From Croceivirga sp. (GTDB lineage Bacteria; Bacteroidota; Bacteroidia; Flavobacteriales; Flavobacteriaceae): DNA of 64,000 nt. The stretch is taken from NCBI GenBank assembly GCA_028284935.1, contig JANQQQ010000016.1, forward strand, positions 212,730-276,729, given 5' to 3'. The notes under the pieces were generated by a model, which had not been told where the DNA came from, did no database searches, and saw only the letters and a list, made by a program, of their open reading frames with translations. Every line of letters starts with the position of its first letter. Positions within the stretch are counted from its first letter, which is position 1. A program made the position numbers and the translations under genes. This document shows, piece after piece, positions 34,273 to 41,676 of the stretch.

Positions 34273-35469
34273 ATGGTTTACTTCGACATCATTTTTTTAT
34301 TTCAAGGCTTCCCAGAATTTAACCTGTACAGCACCCCCCTCCTTATTTTGGTGGTACAGGGCCTTATTCTAAGTGGGCTCCTCCTATCCCGCTATGTGGG
34401 CAAAAGAGCGCTGCCCGATCTGTTGTTGGCCTTGATCCTTTTGATTATGTGCTACCATAGGACCACCTATACCCTAGGGTTTATGGGCTGGTATGATACC
34501 TTTAGGAATACCAAGATCAATTATTACCTCGTCAATATGGGGATGCTGTTGGCGCCATTGATCTATTTTTATGTGAAGAGTGTGCTGCAGCCCAACTTTC
34601 GATTACGGCGTAAACACCTATGGCATTTTTTACCATGGATGCTCTTTTTTGTGACCAAAATGGTAATCTTGGGTTATGATGCCAGCCAACCCGGTTTTGC
34701 GGACAACCAAAATGGCTATCTCGTCATCAACTTTCAATGGAAGTTTCTAGATCCCATGGTCACGGTTGTGTCCTCGGCCCAAATGTTGCTCTATTTGGCC
34801 TTTTCCTTTCAGCTGTACTATCGGTATAAATACGAGATCCAACAGTTTTTTTCCAATCTCACCAAGAAAGAGTTAAGCTGGATATTTTCGGTGCTTTTGG
34901 CCTACTCCTTTTTGTTTGTGTATGGCCTACTACAGGTGTTTGTAGATGATCTGGTGGTGGAACTTAGCTGGACGCAAAAATGGTGGATCGAATTCCTATC
35001 GGCCGTCACCTTGCTCTATTTGGGCGTCAAGGGCTACTTTACGGATTTTGGGTTTCTTAAGGATTTTGAATCGGATAGCGTTGTTCCCAACGCGCCAGTA
35101 GATGGCCTACCCACATCTGACGCTACCGAACTAAACAATAAAAAGGGAACCCTCGAAAAGTTGTTTTCCGAGGAACAACTGTTTTTGGACCCCGAACTCA
35201 ATCTGGCCCAACTTTCGGAACGGCTCCAAATGAACCGTGCCGAAGTTTCGGAAATCATCAATTCCGGTTTTGGAAAAAACTTTAACGACTTTGTGAATGC
35301 CTATCGCATCAACCAGTTCAAACAACGACTGCAACAAGGCGATAACAAGCAACTCTCCTTGGTGGGGCTGGCCTTTGACTGTGGGTTCAACAGCAAGGCC
35401 ACCTTTAATCGGGTGTTCAAAAAAGCCATGAAACTCACCCCCACGGAATACCTCAAATCCCTTTCCTGA
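34273..35469 (+). CDS. Membrane-sensor AraC family regulator
   Basis: 398 residues. The first ~250 contain about seven hydrophobic helices (e.g. STPLLILVVQGLILSGLLL and LVNMGMLLAPLIYFYV); the C-terminal ~110 are an AraC double HTH (NLAQLSERLQMNRAEVSEII; SLVGLAFDCGFNSKATFNRVFK; ending LTPTEYLKSLS). A short linker (about 270-285) joins them. It is a one-component membrane transcription factor; the signal and targets are unknown. A strong terminator follows the stop, so it is monocistronic. Confidence 0.9.
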   Translation: MVYFDIIFLFQGFPEFNLYSTPLLILVVQGLILSGLLLSRYVGKRALPDLLLALILLIMCYHRTTYTLGFMGWYDTFRNTKINYYLVNMGMLLAPLIYFYVKSVLQPNFRLRRKHLWHFLPWMLFFVTKMVILGYDASQPGFADNQNGYLVINFQWKFLDPMVTVVSSAQMLLYLAFSFQLYYRYKYEIQQFFSNLTKKELSWIFSVLLAYSFLFVYGLLQVFVDDLVVELSWTQKWWIEFLSAVTLLYLGVKGYFTDFGFLKDFESDSVVPNAPVDGLPTSDATELNNKKGTLEKLFSEEQLFLDPELNLAQLSERLQMNRAEVSEIINSGFGKNFNDFVNAYRINQFKQRLQQGDNKQLSLVGLAFDCGFNSKATFNRVFKKAMKLTPTEYLKSLS

Positions 35470-35472
35470 TAC

Positions 35473-35505
35473 CGTCTCAAATGATTTGAGACGTCTCTTT
35501 TTTAT
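35473..35505 (+). terminator. Rho-independent terminator after the AraC gene
   Basis: CGTCTCAA / TTGAGACG form an 8-bp stem with loop ATGAT, followed by a T-rich run. It begins 4 bases after the AraC stop codon. Confidence 0.85.
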
Positions 35506-35572
35506 TTGAGTCGACCACGGAAATCCCATGCCGCACCTTTGTTCCAGTATTCATTTTTAAACATTAGAAATC

Positions 35573-36181
35573 ATGAGAAAAACAGTAGTCGTATTTTTTA
35601 GTATTGTCGTCGCCGCAGTAGGATTGGCCTTCGCCCAACGATCCAGTTTGGAGATTCCTCCTAAGTCGTCCTTGGAATTGGACTATGCGGATTATGAGAT
35701 GTATCAGCTTAAACTTCGCAACAATAATAGCAAAGGCTTGGAAGTAAAAGTTGTCGATAAAAAGACCGGCGAATTCGTCCGTGGCTTTGGATTGGGTCCC
35801 ATAGGTAAAGTGGAGGTGATGGTGGAAAACACCAGCAAGATCGTTTTCACGAACACCTCCAATAAAACGGCAAGTCTTTCCGTGTCCTTTACCGAGATGG
35901 ACGCCAACAAAGTGATGGCGGCCAATGAAGGATTGATCAGTTTCACCTTGGTGAACTCCAGTGATGAATCCATCCCTTTGATCATCCCCAATGTGATGAA
36001 CCCCAATCTTTCCCCCAATTCCAAATCTGGGGTAGATCTCAAAATTGGCCAGGAGTTGATTTTTAGAAATCGGGGCAAACGTTATGTGTTGTTTACCGTG
36101 GATGAAAGCATTCAAGAAGGGCAACAAGTGGATGTCTACAAATTGCTTCAGGAACGGAAGGCGGCGTTGGGGTTGAAGTAA
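35573..36181 (+). CDS. Exported protein of unknown function
   Basis: 202 residues with a signal peptide (KTVVVFFSIVVAAVGLAFAQ). The mature part is predicted all-beta: alternating polar/hydrophobic strands (YQLKLRNNNSKGLEVKVVDK, VEVMVENTSKIVFTNTSNK), ending with a short helix (DVYKLLQERKAALGLK). I recognise no family. Its position after a membrane AraC regulator and before a terminator-like hairpin suggests a separately regulated small periplasmic protein, possibly a target of that regulator. Confidence 0.78.
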   Translation: MRKTVVVFFSIVVAAVGLAFAQRSSLEIPPKSSLELDYADYEMYQLKLRNNNSKGLEVKVVDKKTGEFVRGFGLGPIGKVEVMVENTSKIVFTNTSNKTASLSVSFTEMDANKVMAANEGLISFTLVNSSDESIPLIIPNVMNPNLSPNSKSGVDLKIGQELIFRNRGKRYVLFTVDESIQEGQQVDVYKLLQERKAALGLK

Positions 36182-36215
36182 AGCAGTGATCTTGTTTTAT
36201 CGAGACTTATATATT

Positions 36216-36243
36216 CCCCTCCTGAAAAAGGAGGGGATTTTTA
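36216..36243 (+). terminator. Terminator-like GC-rich hairpin
   Basis: CCCCTCCT / AGGAGGGG (36216-36223, 36229-36236) with loop GAAAA, followed by ATTTTTATT. It is 35 bases after the stop of the exported protein gene. The arms resemble the CCCCTCC half of the REP family described below. Confidence 0.8.
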
Positions 36244-36299
36244 TTAGCTCGCGGTTACCGAGCAGGTAGTGTTGAGTAGATAGATAAAAGTTGTGGTCA

Positions 36300-36362
36300 A
36301 TCCCTCCGTCTTGGTCTGCCATAGACAGACCAATCCACCTCCCTTTGGAAAAGGGAGGAGCC
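36300..36362 (-). repeat. Modular REP element (minus orientation)
   Basis: TCCCTCCGTC, then hairpin TTGGTCTG/CAGACCAA, then TCCACC and hairpin CTCCCTTT/AAAGGGAG. This is the reverse orientation of the element at 37424-37485, with a different middle stem. Confidence 0.8.
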
Positions 36363-36390
36363 TGAGGCGCTATATTGTTTTACCAAATAG

Positions 36391-36537
36391 AGCACCATAG
36401 ATTTACTGGAAAATCTTCGATTGCCTAAATACCTCCTGGATTTCTCACGCTCATTTCATTCGGTTCGAAATGACAGCTATTGGCGGAGGGTCATTTCGAC
36501 AGAGCGAAGCGACGAGAAATCTTCTATTCTTGTCCTT
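36391..36537. repeat. Near-identical direct repeat, first copy
   Basis: About 147 bases repeated at 37217-37363 (constant offset 826) with roughly four mismatches and no gap. It contains a head-to-head REP pair: GATTTCTC...TTCGAAATGAC, 14 bases, then GTCATTTCGA...GAGAAATC, with GCGAAGC mini-hairpin sequence inside. No coding potential seen. Confidence 0.9.
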
Positions 36538-36720
36538 TTTTGCATCGCCCAAAAAAGGACCAAAAAACGCTAGGCTGATTTTCCGCTTCTCGAAATCTAT
36601 GGATTTTCCACAGCCACAGTATCCAGACCGCTTGCACGTTGCGCAATGCTCTTTGGATGCCTTCCATCTGCCTTGGTGAAAACTCCTTGATTTCCATCGA
36701 AACGGAAAATAGGCCGTCTC
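36528..36720. repeat. Dispersed repeat unit with perfect GTCC hairpin (copy D)
   Basis: GTCCTTTTTTG (36532-36542), loop CATCGCC, CAAAAAAGGAC (36550-36560) is a perfect 11-bp stem. Downstream blocks (AACGCTAGGCTGATTTT, CTCTTTGGATGCCTTCC, AATAGGCCGTC) match the spacer at 33255-33643. Confidence 0.78.
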
Positions 36721-36742
36721 TAGGATGATGTTAAATTACCGC

Positions 36743-37224
36743 TTTCCTTCTCCGCAGAATAGCTAAGCAAAAGCTCCGAAGGACAGCTTTTTTTAAAAGC
36801 GCGGAGTTTTGCGAACGGTTTTTGCCCTTGGGCAAAAAATTCCTCTGGAGAAGGTGTACTTTCTTTGGTTCGTTTCTTTATACAAGTAAAGAAATGAACA
36901 TATAAAAGGAATAAGTTGATTCTTGCCCTTTTTTGCATGGCCCAAAAAAGAATCAGGATTGTACGAATAGTGCAACGATTTGCATTTGAAGTGAAGTGCC
37001 AGAAGCGCCAAGAGTCTGGAATAATTTCTATGTTCTTCATTTTGCCTTGATGCAAAACGAAGCAGTACCAAACAATGAAATTTGCAGAATTTCAGGTGAG
37101 GGGCCAGCCGCAGTTGGGGAAGAAGATTTTAAGGAAATTTTTGGCTACGCCAAAACCATGGCTGCTGCTATCGCTTCATGCGCTTTCTTCGCTTCGCGAA
37201 ACGCACTTCCGCTGGCAGCACCAT
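36743..37224. repeat. Dispersed repeat unit (copy B), partner of 25829-26265
   Basis: Homologous to 25829-26265 over most of its length. Includes the hairpin GTTCGTTTCTTTA / TAAAGAAATGAAC (36868-36899, loop TACAAG), a GTCC hairpin relic (36924-36954), and a long imperfect fold around 37156-37226 (ATGGCTGCTGC ... GGCAGCACCAT). Frames on either strand are not conserved between copies. Confidence 0.8.
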
Positions 37225-37363
37225 AGATTTACTGGAAAATCTTCGGTTGCCTAAATACCTCCTGGATTTCTCACACTCATTTCATTCGGTTCGAAATGAC
37301 AGCTATTGGCGGAGGGTCATTTCGACAGAGCGAAGCGACGAGAAATCTTTTATTCTTGTCTTT
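37217..37363. repeat. Near-identical direct repeat, second copy
   Basis: Second copy of 36391-36537. A fifth, degraded GTCC hairpin (37358-37384) follows it. Confidence 0.9.
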
Positions 37364-37423
37364 TTTTGATTATCCAAAAAAGGACTAAGACTGCACTTTT
37401 TTTAAATGAAAACTAATAAGTCA

Positions 37424-37485
37424 GCTCCTCCCCTTTTTTAAGGGGAGGTGGCTTTTTCGCCTCAGGCGAAAAAGACGGAGGGGTT
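37424..37485 (+). repeat. Modular REP element (plus orientation)
   Basis: Hairpin CCTCCCCTT/AAGGGGAGG, then TGG, then an embedded hairpin CTTTTTCGCCT/AGGCGAAAAAG, then ACGGAGGGGTTT. It abuts the stop codon of the Gfo/Idh gene and may also act as its terminator on the minus strand. Confidence 0.82.
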
Positions 37486-38898
37486 TTAAAACTCCCGATA
37501 ATCCCCAGACAAATAGGGATTGGCTTCAGCTTCTGCAAATTGTGCGGTTGCTGCATCCCAATGCAAGGTCCGGTTGGGGAAACGCCCGGCAATGACCCCC
37601 AACAAAATGGTTTCTGTGAGTCGGGCCGCATATTCAAAGGGAGCGGTACACTCATCCTTGCCCAAGCAGGCATCCACAAACTGATGGTAGTGCTTGGGCC
37701 CTTCACTGGCATAATTGCGGATGGGTTCCCCCAAATTATGCTTGGCGATGTCCTTGGTGATATCCACATATTTCCCGCGCACGATTTTCTTGGGCAATTG
37801 CATAAAATGTGGTAAAAGTAATCGTCCTTTGCTACCCACGAACATGGCCCCTTGTTCGGGCAACTGCCCTTCTGCCGCTACATTGGCGTTCAGGGAAATA
37901 TCCGTTTTCGCCGTGCTCTGTTTTTTGGTCACGTTCTTTTGACCGGGCAACACCAAATCTTCATGGGCAGGTGGCATTCCTGGGCCATCATACCAAATCC
38001 ACTTTAAGGTTTTATCAGTATACGCCGTTCCTGGAAATTCATAGGTGACAATATTATTCTCTGGGAAACCAAAACCATTGGGTTCTCGGCATTCATTTTT
38101 AATGGTCAGTGGTACATCCAGATTCAGGGCATTGTAAGGGGTATCAAAAATATGTACGCCCATATCGCCCAAGGTACCACAACCGTAATCCATCAATTTC
38201 CTCCAATTCCCAGGGTGATAATAGCCTTCTTTATAAGGGCGTTGGGCTGAGGTGCCCAACCAAAGGTTCCAATCAAGTTGGGCAGGCACGGGGTCTTCGC
38301 CTTCTGGGGCAGCACCATTGTAGCCCCATGATTTTGGGCTCCATGCGTGTACGGTATGGACTTTGCCTATAATCCCATCTTGAATGAGTAAAGTCGCCAA
38401 CTTATAATCATAGAAGGAGTGTACTTGGATGCCCATTTGGGTAATGAGGTTCTTATCGGCCGCCATTTTTTTCATGGCCCGCGACTCGGCCACGTAGTGC
38501 GTTAGCGGTTTTTGGCAATACACATTTTTGCCCATTTCCATGGCCATCAGGGATGCAGGGGCATGGGTGTGGTCCGGCGTGGAAACGATGACCGCATCAA
38601 TATCTTCCCCCATTTCCGATAACATGACACGATAATCAAAAAACACACGAGCGTTTGGGTGCTTTTTTCGAGCGGCGGAGAGGTTGATGGCATCCACATC
38701 ACAAAGGGCCACCACATCCACCTGGGGGTGGGAGGAAATATCCCTTAAATCTTCGCCTCCCATATTGCCTACACCAATATGTGCAGTTCGCAATCTGCCG
38801 TCAGGACTTTTTGCCGCCTTAGCATGGAGCAAGGAAGGTGCGGCCAAGGCCCCTAATACTCCGATTCCACTCTTCTTTAGAAAGTCGCGTTTGTTCAT
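37486..38898 (-). CDS. Gfo/Idh/MocA family oxidoreductase with Tat-type leader
   Basis: 470 residues. The leader MNKRDFLKKSGIGVLGALAAPSLLHA resembles the Tat-like signals of this Bacteroidota subfamily, though the twin Arg is KR here. A Rossmann domain follows (RTAHIGVGNMGGEDLRDI, VVALCDVD, VIVSTPDHTHAP); the usual EKP is QKP in NVYCQKPLTHY. The C-terminal substrate domain includes WNLWLGTSAQRPYKEGYYHP and DYGCGTLGDMGVHIFDTPY. Such enzymes oxidise or epimerise sugars and inositols using a tightly bound NAD(P). It lies near GH9 and DUF1080 genes and is divergent from GH9. Confidence 0.93.
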   Translation of the reverse strand: MNKRDFLKKSGIGVLGALAAPSLLHAKAAKSPDGRLRTAHIGVGNMGGEDLRDISSHPQVDVVALCDVDAINLSAARKKHPNARVFFDYRVMLSEMGEDIDAVIVSTPDHTHAPASLMAMEMGKNVYCQKPLTHYVAESRAMKKMAADKNLITQMGIQVHSFYDYKLATLLIQDGIIGKVHTVHAWSPKSWGYNGAAPEGEDPVPAQLDWNLWLGTSAQRPYKEGYYHPGNWRKLMDYGCGTLGDMGVHIFDTPYNALNLDVPLTIKNECREPNGFGFPENNIVTYEFPGTAYTDKTLKWIWYDGPGMPPAHEDLVLPGQKNVTKKQSTAKTDISLNANVAAEGQLPEQGAMFVGSKGRLLLPHFMQLPKKIVRGKYVDITKDIAKHNLGEPIRNYASEGPKHYHQFVDACLGKDECTAPFEYAARLTETILLGVIAGRFPNRTLHWDAATAQFAEAEANPYLSGDYREF

Positions 38899-39075
38899 GG
38901 GTAATTATTTAGGAATGGCTTTGAAATTACAAAATATCAACTATACACAATGTGAACTTGACAAATTTTGCACAGCTTGTAAATGGTTAGGCCGGTACTT
39001 TGCAAATGGCGTTCCGTTTTTCTACCTTCCCGTCCATCTTACCGGTATCTCGTATACAGGTATAAATACCTTACC

Positions 39076-40761
39076 ATGAAATCCTTTTTATTAAGTTGTA
39101 CATGCTTCGTTTTCTTTTGTTTTTCCGGAAACGCCCAATCCCATACCATACGAATCAATCAATTGGGGTACCATCCCATGGCCATCAAGCAATTTGTGGT
39201 GGCATCGCCCCATACCGCTGTTGATTTTAAGGTAGTACATGATGGAGTCCCCATTTATGAAGGCGTACTGGGCGATGTACAAGAATGGAACTTGGCTGGC
39301 GAAAAGGTGAGGTTGGGAGAATTCACCGCAGTGGAAGCCGAAGGAACCTATACCATAGAAATTGAGGGATTGGAGGCTTCCCATCCCTTTAAAATAAGCC
39401 CAAGGGTCTATGATGAGGTGTTACCGGCATCCGTTAGGGCGTATTATTATCTACGGAGCGGCACGGCATTGAAGGAAGAACACGCTGGGAAATGGCACCG
39501 AAATGGGGGTCATTCCGATTTAAAAGTATCGTATCACAGATCGTTGCAACGGAAGGGGACCATTGATGCCCCAAGGGGATGGTATGACGCTGGGGACTAT
39601 GGAAAGTATACAGTTAACGGTGCCTTTACGGCAGGGCAACTGCTCATGATGCACGAGCGGTTTCCAGAAGTATTGGGGGATGGAAGTCTGGGTATTCCTG
39701 AAAGTGGTAATGGGATTTCAGACCTGTTGGATGAGGTAAAATATGAGACCGATTGGCTCTTGACCATGCAGGATGATGATGGGGGCGTATTCCATAAATT
39801 AACATGTGATCGTTTTGTAGGCATGGTCCTTCCCGAAGAAGCCCAGTGTGAACGCTTTGTGATGGCCAAGGGAACTGGGGGCAGTTTGGATTTTGCGGCG
39901 GTGATGGCAAAGGTGTACCGCGCTTACCATACTATTGACAGTGCCTATGCGGAGCAATGCTTAACCGCGGCCAAGAAGGCTTGGGCCTGGGCCAAGACCC
40001 ATCCCAATGTTGCATTTAAAAACCCCAAAGGCGTGATTACCGGAGAGTATGGGGATACCGACTTTTCGGAGGAATGGTTTTGGGCGGCTTCTGAACTCTA
40101 CAAGGCCACAGAAGAAATGGAGTACCTGGAATACATTAAGAAACAGGACATCACTTTTGAATATTCCTATGGCGATGGATGGCGTAAATTCATGAAGTAT
40201 CTGGGAATCTTTAGCCTACTGAGTGATGATTCCCAAATCCCAGAATCCCTGAGGGAGCAGTTGAAAAATGGAATTGTTTCCTTGGCAGATGTTCTATTGG
40301 ACAAGTCGAAAACCTTGGATTATCAACAAGCGGTGGATAGTTACCAATGGGGATCCAATAGCGATATTCAAAACACGGCCGTTATTATGGCCGAAGCCTA
40401 TCGATTACAACCCAAAGAAGCCTATATTTTTGGGGTTCAGTCGGCACTGGATTATCTGCTCGGGAAAAATGCTGTGGGCTATAGTTTTCTTACCGGTTTT
40501 GGCTCTAAATCCCCAATGCACATTCACCATAGGCCCAGTGCGGGTGACGGTATTGAGGCACCCGTACCCGGCTACGTGGTTGGAGGCCCTAATTTTGACA
40601 GGCAAGACCGCAATCAGGTGACCTATCCGGAAGGGGTGGCGCCTATGCAAGCATGGAAGGATGTAATGCCCAGTTTTGCCAGCAATGAGATATGCATTAA
40701 TTGGAACAGTCCTTTGCCGTTTTTAATTGCCTTTTATACTTCGAGCTTGGAACAGAGGTAA
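39076..40761 (+). CDS. Glycoside hydrolase family 9 endoglucanase, exported
   Basis: 561 residues from the ATG at 39076; the open frame extends upstream, but the signal peptide (KSFLLSCTCFVFFCFSGNAQ) starts here. An N-terminal Ig-like CelD_N domain (about 23-110, IRINQLGYHPMAIKQFVV) precedes the GH9 (alpha/alpha)6 barrel. The catalytic Asp pair is in GWYDAGDYGKYT (Asp171/174); HHRPSAGDG carries the substrate His; the acid is Glu538 in SNEICINWNSPLPFL. It would cleave beta-1,4-glucan or mixed-linkage glucan in the periplasm or outside. Confidence 0.94.
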   Translation: MKSFLLSCTCFVFFCFSGNAQSHTIRINQLGYHPMAIKQFVVASPHTAVDFKVVHDGVPIYEGVLGDVQEWNLAGEKVRLGEFTAVEAEGTYTIEIEGLEASHPFKISPRVYDEVLPASVRAYYYLRSGTALKEEHAGKWHRNGGHSDLKVSYHRSLQRKGTIDAPRGWYDAGDYGKYTVNGAFTAGQLLMMHERFPEVLGDGSLGIPESGNGISDLLDEVKYETDWLLTMQDDDGGVFHKLTCDRFVGMVLPEEAQCERFVMAKGTGGSLDFAAVMAKVYRAYHTIDSAYAEQCLTAAKKAWAWAKTHPNVAFKNPKGVITGEYGDTDFSEEWFWAASELYKATEEMEYLEYIKKQDITFEYSYGDGWRKFMKYLGIFSLLSDDSQIPESLREQLKNGIVSLADVLLDKSKTLDYQQAVDSYQWGSNSDIQNTAVIMAEAYRLQPKEAYIFGVQSALDYLLGKNAVGYSFLTGFGSKSPMHIHHRPSAGDGIEAPVPGYVVGGPNFDRQDRNQVTYPEGVAPMQAWKDVMPSFASNEICINWNSPLPFLIAFYTSSLEQR

Positions 40762-40786
40762 GATTGAACTTATAAGGGAGCCTTTA

Positions 40787-41575
40787 TCACAGTTTTCGAA
40801 TCTTAATGTTCTTGAACCAGATGGGGCTCGCATGGTCTTGCAGGGCGATATACCCTGTTTTATATTTTCCATAGTCCGGGGCGTTGTCCCATTTCCCTGA
40901 ATTTTTCTTGGCATGCCAATCTTTGGACCAGGGCTCGAATTCCAACAGCTTTTTACCGTTCAACCAATGCTCCACCTTTTCAGGCGTAAACACAATTTTG
41001 GAGGAATTCCATTCGCCCACGGGATGTAGTATTTTTTGCGATTCATCAGCAGTGTGCATGGCGTAATCGGCCCCGGTTTTTTGCCAGTCCTGTAATTGTT
41101 CCGGATGTTCCGCCCCGAATTGCGAATTGTAGGCCGTTAGGTCATGAATGTCCGCATAGTTTTTATCGTCAATCAACTGATACTCCGGCGAAACCACGGG
41201 TGGTCCTTCATATCCCTCTTTTACGTGGTAAAAAATACCGCTATTGCCACCCTGGGGAAGCTTCCACTCCAGGTAGAGTTCAAAATTGGCAAATTCCTCG
41301 GCTCCATAGATGATGTCTTTTCCCCCTTGGTAATCCTGTTCCAAACCGAGTTGTGTATCAAAAGTGAGCGTACTGTCCTTAATGGTCCATCCGGGTGGTA
41401 GGGAATCCATCCCATATCCACGCCAGCCTTTCAAACTGGTACCATCAAAAAGGTAGGTCCAATCGGAAGTCTGTATTTTCGGTTCGGGCGCCGAAACTTC
41501 GGCATTTCCCGGGGATGGGTTTTTACAGGAAACTAAGATGCCCAATAGGGCAGCAACCAAAAGGAATCTGGCCAT
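40787..41575 (-). CDS. DUF1080 (3-keto-disaccharide hydrolase-type) lipoprotein
   Basis: 262 residues. Lipoprotein signal MARFLLVAALLGILVSC (Cys17). The DUF1080 concanavalin-like domain shows WTYLFDGTSLKGWRGYG, EFANFELYLEWKLPQGGNSGIFYHV, and GYIALQDHASPIWFKNIKIRKL. Some members hydrolyse 3-keto-glucosides produced by Gfo/Idh dehydrogenases, which fits the Gfo/Idh gene nearby, although that link is inferred. Converges with GH9 by 25 bases. Confidence 0.92.
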   Translation of the reverse strand: MARFLLVAALLGILVSCKNPSPGNAEVSAPEPKIQTSDWTYLFDGTSLKGWRGYGMDSLPPGWTIKDSTLTFDTQLGLEQDYQGGKDIIYGAEEFANFELYLEWKLPQGGNSGIFYHVKEGYEGPPVVSPEYQLIDDKNYADIHDLTAYNSQFGAEHPEQLQDWQKTGADYAMHTADESQKILHPVGEWNSSKIVFTPEKVEHWLNGKKLLEFEPWSKDWHAKKNSGKWDNAPDYGKYKTGYIALQDHASPIWFKNIKIRKL

Positions 41576-41676
41576 AGAAGTGTTTTTGGAATGCCTCGGA
41601 AATTACGAAATATTTAAGAAAAGGTTCTCTTGCTTTTTCACTACATTTAAGACCGACTAATTCAAAGAACTTAAAA

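Noticed and set aside
36182..37485. CRISPR array
   Set aside because: Repeats are few, unequal in length and palindromic, with no regularly spaced short repeats and no cas genes.
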